A program made the translations under genes and the position numbers. Positions 42,595 through 52,842 of a stretch of DNA of 64,000 nucleotides are shown here, piece by piece (positions within the stretch are counted from its first letter, which is position 1; the number at the start of each line of letters is the position of its first letter). The notes beneath the pieces were generated by a model. That model ran no database searches. It was not told the origin of the DNA and saw only the letters and a program-made list of their open reading frames with translations. This DNA comes from QHXW01 sp963847515 (GTDB lineage Bacteria > Acidobacteriota > Terriglobia > Bryobacterales > Bryobacteraceae): assembly GCA_963847515.1 (NCBI GenBank), contig CAWKAA010000007.1, positions 806,001 to 870,000 on the forward strand. Direction: 5' to 3'.

Positions 42595-42606
42595 AGTACC
42601 CTCCAC

Positions 42607-42964
42607 TCAGGTTTGTCTTGACTAGAATCGAAAACCCAGTGACAACCTCCGCCTAATGCGCTCTATGTCCCGGATTGTGATTCGATCTGGTTATACTTCA
42701 ACACCTTGACTTTCTAGTCAAGTGATTTTCGGCAAGCCGTCGTGGTTTTGTCCAATTGAATGGACACTTTTTGCCCAGCCCAAATTCGCAATGATTATCG
42801 TCGAGGCAGGATGACCGTACGGAACAGCACGGTAGTCGCGCGGGAAACGGTCATGGAGTTCATCATGTAAATGCAATTCCAAAGTCGAGGCGAATTCCTT
42901 GTAGTAAGTATTCGGGAAAGATTGACGATGCTGGCCGGCAAGAAAAATCAGCGAACCATAAGGC
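42607..42964. other. 358-base gap with an inverted repeat, no convincing gene
   Basis: No credible coding region. A 92-codon minus-strand frame (42718-42996) has no family signal and overlaps the end of the TPR segment. CTTGACT (42705-42711) and AGTCAAG (42716-42722) form a perfect 7-bp inverted repeat with a 4-base loop, about 110 bases upstream of the phosphoesterase start; it could be an operator or the end of the upstream minus-strand transcript. Confidence 0.5.
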
Positions 42965-45039
42965 CTACCGCTTGGTTGCGGCTTCCATTCGGTCAAGCTC
43001 GGTGCGTGCGGCTTGAAATTGTGGATCGGCTTTCAGGGCTGCGCGGAGCTCCTGGGCGGCTTCGTCCCTTTTTTCTTGCTTCTTCGAAACGAGCGCGAGG
43101 TTGTAAAGTGCCCAAGCGAACTTCGGCTGTAAACGGATCGCCTCTTCGAGTTCGCCGCGTGCGTGTTCAAGCTGGCCACGCTGCAGGTATACACTTCCCA
43201 ACGTATTATGCGCCTCAGCCGAGCCAGGATCGGTATGGAGTGCCGAAAGCAATTGCCGCTGAGCTTCATCCCAGCTCTGAGTCATGGCCGCAAGAACGCC
43301 CAGATTGTAGTGCGCTGTATAGTTGGCAGGATCAACAGACAAAAGGTGCTGCAACCGCGCACGCGCCTGCGCGTAATCCTTCTCATGAAGGTAGATATCG
43401 GCCAGCAATTCCTCGGCGCGCGTGTACCACGGTTCCAGCGCCAGTGCGGCCTGGAGTTCCTTAATGGCCTCCTCGGGACGGTGGAGGCGAAACTCGGACA
43501 GGGCCAGATCGAAATGCGCCTGAGCATCTCAGCGGCGCGTGCTCGATCGCTCGCTTGAATTCTCGGGCCGCTTCCTCAAAATGACCCGATTGCTGATAGT
43601 TCAGGCCCAGACTGATCCGGATATCGACGACGTCAGCCAGTTTCTCAGCAAGTTTCTGCAATACGCGATTGGATTCGGGCAGCCGGTTCGCCGACGCGAG
43701 TGCGCGTGCTTGGCCATATAGCTCAAAATCGCCGATGCGATCTTTGGGATCGATATGCGATTCCACGCGGCTGGACGCGGCGGGCCCGCTCAAGTAACCG
43801 AGCGAGCGGAGGGCGATGACACGTATCGTGCGTGGGCTGGCTGGTCCTGGCTGAGGACGCGCCCGCCAACAATGTCCGCATTCGTTTTCGCAGGTCGATT
43901 GCTATTGACTGCTGCGCCGTGTAGATGTTCTGCAATTCGCGAAGGTCAGTCCAAAGGTCGTACAACTCGGGATGTGGCGCATCGATGTACTTATAACGGC
44001 CCAACCGCAGAGTTCGCAATGCTGCGCAGCCAAAGTGATTCCGCGCATACAGACTCTCCGAATAGATTTCCTGCGGGCTCCCTGCCGCAATGAGGCTCTG
44101 GCCCCGCATCTCTTTCGAGTGGGATAGCCCGAGCGCATCTAGAATCGTCGGAGCGACGTCGAGCAGACTGGCCGGCTCCGCGATGCGGTCTCGCAAAGCA
44201 CGTTTGAACCCCGCCGGCCAGTGAAAGATAAGCGGCACATGAAGCGTGCTCTCATAAACGAAATAACCGTGTGTGCTCTCACCGTGTTCGTTCAGACCCT
44301 CGCCGTGATCTGACGTGAACACGACCAGCGATTTATTCAGAAGGTCACGGCGTTCGAAGAACGCCAGAAAATCTCCAAGCACCCGGTCTACATACGCCAG
44401 TTCGGCTTCATAACCCGTCTCACCGCGGCGCAGGTGCGGGTCCGGTGGGAGATCGTAGGGTGTATGCAGATCGTAGAGATGAAGGAACAGGAAGAACGGC
44501 GAGTTCGCATTCTGATCGAGCCAGCGGATAGCTGCAGCTGCCACTTGATCGCCCGGGCGCTTCAGATCACCCACATCCGCGACTACCTTGTTATGAAGAT
44601 CGAATGGGCTGTCGTAAACATCGAAATCGCGGCTCAATCCGAAACGCCGGTCCAGTACGAAACTGCCTACGAACGCCGCGGTATGATAGCCGTTTTTTTT
44701 CAAAACCGTCGCTAATGTTGTCCCCGCAACAAACGGCGCCCCGTTGTCCGCCACTCCATTTGCGAAAGGATAGGTGGAAGTGAACAGCGCGACGTGAGAA
44801 GGCAAAGTCAGCGGAACGAGTGAGCTCACCTGGGAGTACAGCGTCCCGTTTTTCGCGATCGAATCGATGTTCGGCGTTATTTTTCGGAAGGCTTGATAAC
44901 AACCGAGGCGGTCGGCACGTAGCGTATCCACAGAGATAAGAATGACCGGCGTGGACGGCTGGGCGTGGCTAATGGCGCATGCCAGCATCGCAGCGGACAG
45001 GTACGCGAGACGGGACAAGATATTACTTTCTTTTAGCAC
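42965..45039 (-). pseudogene. sulfatase-like hydrolase with TPR domain, two frameshifts
   Basis: Reading frame changes twice. Piece 1 (about 45039-43830) is an alkaline-phosphatase-superfamily sulfatase-like domain: ILISVDTLRADRLGCYQ, TLPSHVALFTSTYPF, VVFTSDHGEGLNEHGE, HVPLIFHWPAG, GRYKYIDAPHPELYDL. Piece 2 (about 43830-43535) begins RVIALRSLGYLSGP and enters TPRs; piece 3 (43530-42965) carries four more TPR units. Both shifts are in the same sense. Joined, they give the usual sulfatase-TPR protein of about 690 residues. The formylglycine Cys of true sulfatases is absent: TLPSH replaces CxPSR, so Thr may be the nucleophile. The start (GTG 45039, TTG 45087 or ATG 44988) is uncertain. Last in the operon from 51606. 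Confidence 0.75.
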
Positions 45040-45065
45040 GAGCGTCCGCGGTTGCACGCGCCATT

Positions 45066-46931
45066 TCAGTTGAGTTTCAACTTCCAACTGTGGTTCCCTG
45101 TGCCGGCTGGAAGATTGATAAGCACAGGCCTTGCAGTCAATTGCGAAGTGTTAAGGGCCCCCGCCGCCCTGCCGTCCACAATCATGCTCGCAGCGGGTGA
45201 CTGCTTGATCGTCTCTACCAGCGGATCAGCCAGGAGCAGGCTCCACGACGAAGGGTGATTCCTGAAGTATGCGCCATAAGGTTCTTCATACTCAAAGCGG
45301 AATTCCATGCCTTCGCTGACAGAGGTGACCATGGCGTGTAGAATCCCGACGTATTGGTTCATGCTGAGCGTGATTGCATCCTTGGGTAAAGCATTGAACG
45401 TCCGCTCGATGAAATCATGCCGCAACGAAATGTCGCGATCGTGGAAGAGAAGGACAAATGGGCCGTCCGGATGCGGCGGCCACGTCTCGGGATGCAGCTC
45501 ACGATCATATTGGTGGCCCGAGGCCGGCGAAATGCCCTTCATATCTAACGTCAGGTCGCGATCCAGATAGAAATAGTCCTCGTTGATGTCGTAAAGCCCA
45601 AAACCGGCTTGGGCAGCGACACGCGCGCTGTGATTCTGGTAGGACTTGGACCAGCCGCCGCCGCCAATAATGACGGAGAGCGGGCGCGCGCCGAAGTCCT
45701 GGCGCAAGTAATCCAGCGACCGTTTTAGATGGAACAACTGGGCAATCGCCGGAGCTTCGAGGCCGCGCCGCGTGTCTTCAAACTCTTCGTACCAGCCTCC
45801 GACGGATGCCTCGCCATCCAGATCCGCGGTCCACCACGGTCCAGGCGGAGAATCCAGATCGGGCTGCATATGGGTCCAGCCATGGCTCTGAATCTCCAAC
45901 ACGCCCGCTTCAACTGCTGCCTTCAGGCCGCGCTGTGTGGATCCGTAGTCCTGCTCGATGCCATAGTCGTCCGTAAATTTCTGGTTCCATGGAGAGAGGA
46001 CGCGATGGGTCTTGCGATCCACAAAACCCGTGACCACGTTGGCGGAAACAACCGCATGATGGCGGGACAGAACGGGTATGACTTTGTCGCGCATCAGTTC
46101 CTCCGTAACCGTCTGATAGCGCCAATACGAGAGAAAGGACTTGTCGGCGGCGCCCCAATCGTCGATCATCATAAGGACGCGTCGGGAGTAATCCACGTCC
46201 GGCAAAACCAGATATTGCAAGCCCCATAGAAGAGAACGCTGGAAGATGTTTCTCCAATACGGCGAATCGTTTAAAGATCGCAGCTCGGGCGCGCCTATCC
46301 AAACCGCAGCCGCATCCGGGCTCGGTTGAAACACAGTCAACACCGGGTGGCGGCCTTGGCTGATGAGCGCTTGAGCACCGCGGCATTCCACCCAAATGTG
46401 CAAGGACTGTTCGCGGCCTGGCTTCAGATCATCTGTCAACTCGCGCGTGATGAAGTGGACCGGGCCACGAAGAACGGGGTCGGGAGCGCGATAGTCCCCT
46501 TTGTAGTGGAGGCCGAGAATTCGCTCGAGCGCTGGGTCGCTAAATCGCGAAACGGCGACTATGATGCTGGTTCCCTGCTGCACAGCCTCGGTAAGCGCCG
46601 CAAGGTTCTTTCGTGCGTACGATGGCGTATCAGCGAGCCAGACGACTGTGCCGTAGCGTACGGCGCCAGACCGGTCGAATAGCTGCGATGCCCCGAGGTT
46701 CTGCTGATCCAACCGAAGAATATCGAAGGGAACAGACCAGGCCTTGAGCAGGGCAGCCACCGGCTGAAAAGCGTCGTTCTGACCGATCACTTGGCTCGCT
46801 GGATCAGCCCAAGCCGCGACCACCACGAGCACACGATAAGGCTTCAGAAGGGAGGATTTCGGAGGCTGCTGGCCCTGTATCGCGCCGAGGACTAACAATG
46901 CGACGAAGAGTAAACGGCCGTGCAACCGCAT
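45066..46931 (-). CDS. exported two-domain protein with NodB-like deacetylase domain (copy 1)
   Basis: 621 residues from ATG 46931, 3 bases after the acetyltransferase stop. Signal peptide (RLLFVALLVLGAIQGQQ). Residues 30-240 form an alpha/beta domain (PYRVLVVVAAWADPASQVIG, AVRYGTVVWLADTPSYA) that may be GATase/ThuA-like. Residues 250-560 look NodB-like: metal motif MIDDWG (D257, D258) and HGWTH (H350, H354), then SVIIGGGGWSKS and LFHDRDISLRHDF. This fits a CE4-type de-N-acetylase or related hydrolase. A paralogue is at 52843. Not matched to a named family; the pairing of domains is unusual. Confidence 0.7.
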   Translation of the reverse strand: MRLHGRLLFVALLVLGAIQGQQPPKSSLLKPYRVLVVVAAWADPASQVIGQNDAFQPVAALLKAWSVPFDILRLDQQNLGASQLFDRSGAVRYGTVVWLADTPSYARKNLAALTEAVQQGTSIIVAVSRFSDPALERILGLHYKGDYRAPDPVLRGPVHFITRELTDDLKPGREQSLHIWVECRGAQALISQGRHPVLTVFQPSPDAAAVWIGAPELRSLNDSPYWRNIFQRSLLWGLQYLVLPDVDYSRRVLMMIDDWGAADKSFLSYWRYQTVTEELMRDKVIPVLSRHHAVVSANVVTGFVDRKTHRVLSPWNQKFTDDYGIEQDYGSTQRGLKAAVEAGVLEIQSHGWTHMQPDLDSPPGPWWTADLDGEASVGGWYEEFEDTRRGLEAPAIAQLFHLKRSLDYLRQDFGARPLSVIIGGGGWSKSYQNHSARVAAQAGFGLYDINEDYFYLDRDLTLDMKGISPASGHQYDRELHPETWPPHPDGPFVLLFHDRDISLRHDFIERTFNALPKDAITLSMNQYVGILHAMVTSVSEGMEFRFEYEEPYGAYFRNHPSSWSLLLADPLVETIKQSPAASMIVDGRAAGALNTSQLTARPVLINLPAGTGNHSWKLKLN

Positions 46932-46934
46932 GCA

Positions 46935-48077
46935 TCAAGCAGTCAGGAAAATCTTGCGCTTGTACATCCAGTACAGCACCAGCCACTCGACAGTTAGAAC
47001 GGCAATGGCGTGAAGAAGCGGCGCGAAAGAGCCCAGTGCTCCAGCTAGGGGGTGCGTAAAGATGGCAACCGTCTTGCTCCAGGGAATAATGCTCTCCGAC
47101 ATGTAGATCGCCACTGCATTCATGCCGATCACCAAGAACGGGAAAGCCAGTTTTCGATAGCCACGGACGTCAATCAGCCAGTAGAAAACGAGAAACATCA
47201 GGCAGGCAAAGCCGGCCGACGCCAGCCCATAGGAGGTGGTCCAGATCTTCATCACGATGGGGATCACAGCGTTCAAGGCCCAACCGAGCGCAACGCCGGA
47301 CAACCCGACCAAGCCCATAATCTTCATTTTGTTTGCCGCGCTGCGGCCGGTCATAAGAAGCTCGCCCAGCAGCATGCCGAGGATGGTGGTGGAGATGGTC
47401 GGAAGCGTGCAGATAACCGTGCCCCAGTGCTCGGGCAGTACGCGCCCAACCGCTACCAGATCGGTCCACAGAACCAGGTTCGCATTTCTATCGTAGCTGC
47501 CGGCAGGAACGCCGGGGGCGGGAACGAAAGCCAGCAAAAGAGCGTAGAAGACCAGGATCCCGGCGCCGACTGATGCTTGAAACTTCCAGGATTTTCGTAT
47601 CAACAAAAATGCCGCGAGATAAGCCACAGCGATGGGTTGAAGCGCGCTGCTGAGTTCCACAATGTAGGGATGGTTGAAGTGGATGGATTCTCGCAGTGAG
47701 CCAAGCAGGAACAATACGGCAAACCGGCGCAACACACGCATGAAGATCTGGTGGTGAGTCTGTGTCAACGACCGCTTGGCGTACGAAAGGGGCAGGGACA
47801 TCCCTGTCATCAACATGAATGACGGCCAGATCAAATCGTAAAACCGCAGGCCCTGCCAATCGGTGTGGTTGAGCTCGTAGACCACGCCGTTAATCAGAGG
47901 ATTTGGGTTGAGCGCCTGCAGTCCCTCAACAAGCGCTGCTCCGCCGACGATCCAAAACATGGTCCACCCGCGAAACACATCGAGCGAAACAATCCGTTTC
48001 GGACGTGATGCAGGCGTTACTGCCTGCTCGGATGAGCTGATCGTCGCTTTCGCTACAGCAGGTGTTTCCGTGGCCAT
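46935..48077 (-). CDS. HGSNAT-like (DUF5009/YeiB-type) membrane acyltransferase
   Basis: 380 residues from ATG 48077. N-terminal polar region, then RIVSLDVFRGWTMFWIVGG and the diagnostic loop NHTDWQGLRFYDLIWPSFML, in which the His aligns with the acetyl-accepting His of heparan-alpha-glucosaminide N-acetyltransferase. About ten membrane helices follow. The family moves acetyl groups across a membrane onto terminal glucosamine. With GH20 hexosaminidases in the same locus, acetylation of an amino sugar in the periplasm is a sensible role. Lies 19 bases after the TonB-receptor stop. Confidence 0.85.
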   Translation of the reverse strand: MATETPAVAKATISSSEQAVTPASRPKRIVSLDVFRGWTMFWIVGGAALVEGLQALNPNPLINGVVYELNHTDWQGLRFYDLIWPSFMLMTGMSLPLSYAKRSLTQTHHQIFMRVLRRFAVLFLLGSLRESIHFNHPYIVELSSALQPIAVAYLAAFLLIRKSWKFQASVGAGILVFYALLLAFVPAPGVPAGSYDRNANLVLWTDLVAVGRVLPEHWGTVICTLPTISTTILGMLLGELLMTGRSAANKMKIMGLVGLSGVALGWALNAVIPIVMKIWTTSYGLASAGFACLMFLVFYWLIDVRGYRKLAFPFLVIGMNAVAIYMSESIIPWSKTVAIFTHPLAGALGSFAPLLHAIAVLTVEWLVLYWMYKRKIFLTA

Positions 48078-48096
48078 GGACTACTCGGGCACAATA

Positions 48097-51000
48097 TCAG
48101 AACTTCAGCTTAAGACCAAATTGTATGTCACGCGGACTCCCGGCGCTGGTAATCACCCCGGAAGTGCTGGTTCCAATGGTTGTGCCAGGAGTTCCGAAGT
48201 TCGCGTGATTGAATATATTGAAAAATTCAGCACGGAATTCCAGATTTATTCCCTCGGTGATCGGGTTTCGCTTAATTATCGATACATCCCACTCCTGCAT
48301 GCCCGGCCCGATCAGAATGTTGCGGCCCGAATTCCCGAACCGAGGCGTCCCATTAGCCAATGCTAGCGCGAGAGCGTCGGTTGTAAAGCAATTGACATCG
48401 AACCAATCTGCTACGGTCTGCGGACCGGCCCCGTTGCAGACACGGTCTGGTCGCGGGGACCTGGATCCGGTGTTCGAGAAATCCTGGTTCGCCAGTACGG
48501 TAAAGGGGAAACCGTCCTGGAAAGTGATGATGCCGGAGACCTCCCATCCTCCCGCTAACGCATTTGTGAGGCCACCTTTGTTCATATAAGCTTGCCCCTT
48601 TCCAAAAGGTAACAGCCAGATTGGACTAAGGACCAGCCGTTGTTTAATGCTGTTATCAGCCACGCTGTAATCTGCTCTCTGGTTGTTATCATTCTGCGGC
48701 GCGTTGTTGAAATCTGAGTCGCCTCCATTGCGGTCGAGGATTTTACCGTAAGTGTACGCGACGAGACCCTGGAATCCTTTCGAAAACCGCTTAGTGACTT
48801 TAGCCTGCAGGGCATCGTAGTTTGATATGCCGTCAAACGTGTCATAAAGCATCTGGTTGAAGTCGGGCCATGTCCTGCGAGGTTGTAAGTCCCCAATCCC
48901 CGGAACGGCCTGATTGCCCCATTGATGAGCATTGTCCAGATGAACACCTCGATTGCCGACATACCCAACCTCCAGAGCCCAGTTCTGTGCTAACTGTGTT
49001 TGAATGCTGGTGCTCCACTCGTAAACCGTAGGTGTATGGTAAAACGGAGTCGGCATGAGCTGAGACGTAATCGCTGACAATGGCGCCGATGCGGCATTCG
49101 CAAACATCAGTTGTGTTGTGGTCGGCACCGCGTTAGTTAGCGGCGGTGGTGCGCCAAAAGCAGTGTTATAAGTAGGGGTTTGCGTAAATACAGGGTTATT
49201 ATTGACATACGAACCAATTAGGTTCGTAATTGGCAAATCGTTGAACACACCGGCGCCGGCGTGTACGATGAGCTTGTCCGAATTCAGCGGCCGCCATGAG
49301 ATCCCTAGCCGCGGGTCAAAGCTGCCATGACCTGGACCGTAACTAAGTTCCTTCAGTTTGTTACCCGTCAATCCCAATTGAGTCCGCATCGCCGAGGTCA
49401 TGACTACGCACTGCCCAACGGAGTTGACGAAGTAAGAATTGCTGCAAAGCGCGTCATTTTGAGCGGCGGGCAGTGGAGTCACCAGCAGAGCGTCTCCCGG
49501 CGTGCTGTTGTAAGCCAGCGGATAAAGTGTGGCAAGCTTGTTATTTTGATCGTAGGGTTGTTTTCGATATTCCCATCGGAGGCCGATCTCTACGCTCAAT
49601 TTCGAGTTGACGCGAATGTGGTCCTGGGCAAACAAGCTGAACCATCCGCCACCAGTCAATTTGTTTACGAAAGCGTTCTTCGTATAAAAACCGAAGGAGG
49701 GATAACCTAGCTCAAGGTCCGCCAGGTCGGAAACGGCACTCACTCCTGGTATTTCCCCGGCGAGAGAAGAGAACTGGCCGTTATAGCTGATGGTTCCGTT
49801 CAGCTGGATGGGGTCTTCTACACCGGGCGTCTGCCAAAAATTTATGTCAGCGCCGACGACGATTGTTTGCTTTCCCTTGATCTTCGTGACCGTATCCTCG
49901 AATTTCTCCACCCGATCATTTAGGACATCTGGAAAATAACCGCTGTCGCCCAGTCCACCGAAGTTAGAAAAGCCAAACGCCGGGTACTTTTCATATTGAG
50001 GCGCCGACGCAGCCAGGTTCTGAATCCCAAAACTGGCTAGAAGGCCGCTTTGCCGAGGGCAGGTCTGGCAGTCAACGATCAGATAATCTCGTTGGTAGCC
50101 AATACGAAGGTCGTTGATTAAGCTCGGCCCGAAAATGTGGGTCCAATCACCCACAGCGTTCTGGCCACGAAAATGTTGGTTGTTGTTAAATTGGCTGAAA
50201 TTGCCGGGAAAGAGCAGGTTTGAGTTTCCAAATAAGTAACGGCCAAACAGTCGATCCTTGTCGGATAAAGATTCGTCGACACGCGTGTCAAATTGGTCAT
50301 CGTTGCGCCGCTGAGGCGTTTGATTGATGTAGTTAGGAAAGCCCGAGCGGTTGGCTGCCGGGTAGAGAGCCAGCACCTTCTGCGCTACGGGATCAATATT
50401 GGTAATGATATTTCCTGGAACCGGCGTTCCCACGAGGACGGTCGAAGTTCCGGCGCCTGGATTCGCCGGATTGGCGGGGCATGTGAGGAGTCGTTCCGAC
50501 GCCGGCGAAAACAACTGGCCCGTGTCGAAATTGAGATTGACGGGAGCAGCTGAGCCACTCGCCGCGCAAAGATTCGCGGTCTGGCCGGTCAGAAAGGAAC
50601 TGAAATCACCCGCTTTCTCGGCTGCAGTCGGAACCACGTTGCCAACGGTCTGGCCTTGGTCCAACCGCAGACCTTCGTAGCTACCAAAGAAAAACGTCTT
50701 GTTCTTGCGAATTGGACCACCAAGCGCGCCGCCAAATTGGTTGCGGATGAACGCCGGCCGGTCCGTCGCAAAGAAGTTGCGCGCATCCAAATCGCGGTTG
50801 CGCAAGTATTCCCAACCCGAGCCGTGAAAGCTGTTGGTTCCCGATTCCGTGATCAGGTTCATGGTGGTGCCCGAGCTCAGGCCGGCCGCCGCGTCATACG
50901 TATTGTTTTCGATCTTGAACTCTTTCACCATTTCCGGCACAGGCTGCAACGCGAATCCGCCGTTGTTGAGCGCACGCGAAACCATGCCGTCGATCAAAAT

Positions 51001-51606
51001 GAGATTTCCGGAAGAACGCCCACCCGACCCGCTATAGCTGTTCTCGTTGAATCCGGAACCGTTCTCGTTGGCCGACGTGAGCGATCGTCCGCTGGTATCG
51101 ATCGTACCGGGCACCACCAGCGCCAGCGCGCCGGTGCGCCGTAAGTTGAGCGGGAGGTCGAGGATGGGCTGTTGATTCACAACCGTTCCCATGCTCGCGC
51201 TGGTGCTGTCTACCAACGGCGCCGCTCCTTCCACTTTGACAGACTCCGTCACTTGCCCGACTTGCAGGACGACATCCAAAGTTGCCTTTTGGTCCACGTT
51301 CAGAGAAATGTCAGACATCACGCCCGTCGAGAAACCCGATTTCTCTACTGATAGGGTGTAGGTTCCCGGCGCCAGCGCGGGGAACACGTAATCGCCGGAC
51401 GCGCTCGACGTGGTCCTGGTGATCAAACCTGTGTTGACATTGGTGGCTGTGAGGGCGGCCTCGGGCACCACGGCTCCAGCAGGGTCCTTGACCGTACCGG
51501 CCAGCCTGGCCGTCACTTCCTGAGCGCGGCCGGGACATACCGAGAGCAACAGATTCAACGCCAACAAACAATAAACGTGCCGACAGTTGCGGCCCTTGGA
51601 TTTCAT
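48097..51606 (-). CDS. TonB-dependent receptor with carboxypeptidase-regulatory N-terminal domain (Oar-like)
   Basis: 1169 residues from ATG 51606. Signal peptide (VYCLLALNLLLSVCPGRAQ), then a CarboxypepD_reg Ig-like domain (residues about 30-110: RLAGTVKDPAGAVVPEAALT, YTLSVEKSGFS), a plug with NLILIDGMVSRALNNGGF, and a 22-strand barrel (DHIRVNSKLSVEIGLRWEYR, WSTSIQTQLAQNWALEVGYV, KRFSKGFQGLVAYTYGKILD) ending in DIQFGLKLKF with C-terminal Phe. This is the acidobacterial Oar-like receptor, used to import large glycans. First gene of the minus-strand operon; its promoter carries the shared 17-bp element. Confidence 0.93.
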   Translation of the reverse strand: MKSKGRNCRHVYCLLALNLLLSVCPGRAQEVTARLAGTVKDPAGAVVPEAALTATNVNTGLITRTTSSASGDYVFPALAPGTYTLSVEKSGFSTGVMSDISLNVDQKATLDVVLQVGQVTESVKVEGAAPLVDSTSASMGTVVNQQPILDLPLNLRRTGALALVVPGTIDTSGRSLTSANENGSGFNENSYSGSGGRSSGNLILIDGMVSRALNNGGFALQPVPEMVKEFKIENNTYDAAAGLSSGTTMNLITESGTNSFHGSGWEYLRNRDLDARNFFATDRPAFIRNQFGGALGGPIRKNKTFFFGSYEGLRLDQGQTVGNVVPTAAEKAGDFSSFLTGQTANLCAASGSAAPVNLNFDTGQLFSPASERLLTCPANPANPGAGTSTVLVGTPVPGNIITNIDPVAQKVLALYPAANRSGFPNYINQTPQRRNDDQFDTRVDESLSDKDRLFGRYLFGNSNLLFPGNFSQFNNNQHFRGQNAVGDWTHIFGPSLINDLRIGYQRDYLIVDCQTCPRQSGLLASFGIQNLAASAPQYEKYPAFGFSNFGGLGDSGYFPDVLNDRVEKFEDTVTKIKGKQTIVVGADINFWQTPGVEDPIQLNGTISYNGQFSSLAGEIPGVSAVSDLADLELGYPSFGFYTKNAFVNKLTGGGWFSLFAQDHIRVNSKLSVEIGLRWEYRKQPYDQNNKLATLYPLAYNSTPGDALLVTPLPAAQNDALCSNSYFVNSVGQCVVMTSAMRTQLGLTGNKLKELSYGPGHGSFDPRLGISWRPLNSDKLIVHAGAGVFNDLPITNLIGSYVNNNPVFTQTPTYNTAFGAPPPLTNAVPTTTQLMFANAASAPLSAITSQLMPTPFYHTPTVYEWSTSIQTQLAQNWALEVGYVGNRGVHLDNAHQWGNQAVPGIGDLQPRRTWPDFNQMLYDTFDGISNYDALQAKVTKRFSKGFQGLVAYTYGKILDRNGGDSDFNNAPQNDNNQRADYSVADNSIKQRLVLSPIWLLPFGKGQAYMNKGGLTNALAGGWEVSGIITFQDGFPFTVLANQDFSNTGSRSPRPDRVCNGAGPQTVADWFDVNCFTTDALALALANGTPRFGNSGRNILIGPGMQEWDVSIIKRNPITEGINLEFRAEFFNIFNHANFGTPGTTIGTSTSGVITSAGSPRDIQFGLKLKF

Positions 51607-51759
51607 GACGTCATCTCCTCCCTTGAAAGTTCTCGAGTGGCGACCTTAGTTTGCTGTACTAATGACGCCCGTCAATTACTGAATTGACCGACCCCTTGGC
51701 ACTGGGAGTGGGCTCGAACGTCGCGGCCAAACTTCGTTGCTTGACCCTTAAGATTAGCG

Positions 51760-51833
51760 ATCATGCTAGAGCCGAAGCGTATTGTCAATCAAATTTGATG
51801 ACCAGTTCGACAATTTGTCCAATAGGCTGAACA
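51760..51833 (-). promoter_or_regulatory. promoter A: shared 17-bp element + TTGACA-N17-CATGAT (TonB receptor)
   Basis: On the minus strand TGTTCAGCCTATTGGAC starts at 51833. TTGACA (51788-51783) begins 45 bases downstream of the element's first base, followed by a 17-base spacer and CATGAT (51765-51760). The element's half-sites GTTCA and TGGAC make an imperfect inverted repeat with 6 bases between. Predicted start is about 51753, giving a leader of about 147 bases to the receptor. Confidence 0.75.
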
Positions 51834-51859
51834 AGCAGGCTGCTGCTTCCGCAAACCAC

Positions 51860-52657
51860 TCACTGCCCTGAGGATTCGATCTTAGTTGGGATGAAGCCCA
51901 GCGCCTCGGAAATGTCGGAGGCCGTTTGCCGAACCAGTTGGCCGAAGTAGGTGAATTCTTCGCTTCTGACTTGAGCCGTGGTGCCCGCCACGCTGATGGC
52001 CGCAACCACACTGCCGGAGTGGTCGAAAACCGGCGCGCCAATGCATCGGCACCCGATCTCTCCCTCCTCGTCTTCAATCGCGTAGCCAGCATGCCTGATC
52101 TGCGTCATTTGCTGTTTCAGCCTGCGGATGGAGGTGATGGTGTTTTCGTTGTTACGCGTCAGACCTCGATCTCGCACCAGACGCAGAAACTCGTCTTCCC
52201 GCAAATGCGCCAGAAGACACTTGCCAACGGCCGAGCAGTGCAGTTCGAGACGTTTACCGACCCAGGTGGCCAGCCTCACAAGTCCCGGCGGCTCAACCTT
52301 TTCGATTAGGACCGCTTCGTCGCCCTCGATGAGCGCCATGTGTACCGTCAGCCGTGATCTTTGCATGAGCGAGTGCAAGAAACCTGCCGCGTTTTCCCTC
52401 AGCTCTACGCCGCTCAAAGCCATGTTGGCAAGCGAAAACAGCTTGAGGCCAAACATGTAGCGATGAGTTCTATTGTTGCGATGCAGATAGCCCCGGCGCT
52501 CCAGGGTAACCAACAGACAATAGGTCGAGCTCTTGGGAAGCCCGAGCCGCCGGCTGAGTTCGGGTAAAGTCAGACCATTCTTGGTCACCGATAGCAGTTC
52601 GAGAATTGACAAGGTCCGCTCCGCTGCAGGAGCTGACGGTGTTGCGCCAGCGCTCAT
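51860..52657 (-). CDS. IclR-family transcriptional regulator
   Basis: 265 residues from ATG 52657, with AAGGGA 7-12 bases before it. N-terminal winged HTH (RTLSILELLSVTKNGLTLPE, LSRRLGLPKSSTYCLLVTLE), then the IclR effector-binding GAF-like domain: GVELRENAAGFLHSLMQRSR, YAIEDEEGEIGCRCIGAPVF, VVAAISVAGTTAQVRSE. The transcription unit lies between the receptor operon on the left and the glycosidase genes on the right, in the classic place for a local regulator. Promoter B's element is 78-94 bases upstream of its start codon, so it may also control itself. Proposed to bind the shared element; this is inference. Confidence 0.93.
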   Translation of the reverse strand: MSAGATPSAPAAERTLSILELLSVTKNGLTLPELSRRLGLPKSSTYCLLVTLERRGYLHRNNRTHRYMFGLKLFSLANMALSGVELRENAAGFLHSLMQRSRLTVHMALIEGDEAVLIEKVEPPGLVRLATWVGKRLELHCSAVGKCLLAHLREDEFLRLVRDRGLTRNNENTITSIRRLKQQMTQIRHAGYAIEDEEGEIGCRCIGAPVFDHSGSVVAAISVAGTTAQVRSEEFTYFGQLVRQTASDISEALGFIPTKIESSGQ

Positions 52658-52734
52658 CGCTCAATCCCTTTCGTCCGGCTGTTCTGCCGGATTGTAGCAG
52701 AAGCGGTGTGCGCAAACGTAGCCCACTCGAAAAG

Positions 52735-52808
52735 TGTTCAGCGTATTGGACTGTTCCTTCGTAACAGAACGCGTGATGATTGTGCTGGCTGAAGTGTTGG
52801 CGTACGAT
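52735..52808 (+). promoter_or_regulatory. promoter B: shared 17-bp element + TTGTGC-N17-TACGAT (NodB-like copy 2)
   Basis: TGTTCAGCGTATTGGAC at 52735-52751; TTGTGC at 52780-52785 (45 bases from the element's first base); 17-base spacer; TACGAT at 52803-52808. Predicted start near 52815. Except for one base in the element, it agrees with promoter C in both motifs and all distances, and the last 12 bases TGGCGTACGATA are identical. Confidence 0.78.
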
Positions 52809-52842
52809 ATCCAGTTTGTTTCGGACAATCATTATCGTCACG

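Noticed and set aside
42718..42996. 92-codon minus-strand frame as a gene
   Set aside because: No recognisable domain, no ribosome site, and it overlaps the end of the TPR segment.
52780..52842. N-terminal extension of the NodB-like copy 2
   Set aside because: It would lie upstream of and across the -10 at 52803-52808, so it cannot be in the mRNA from promoter B.
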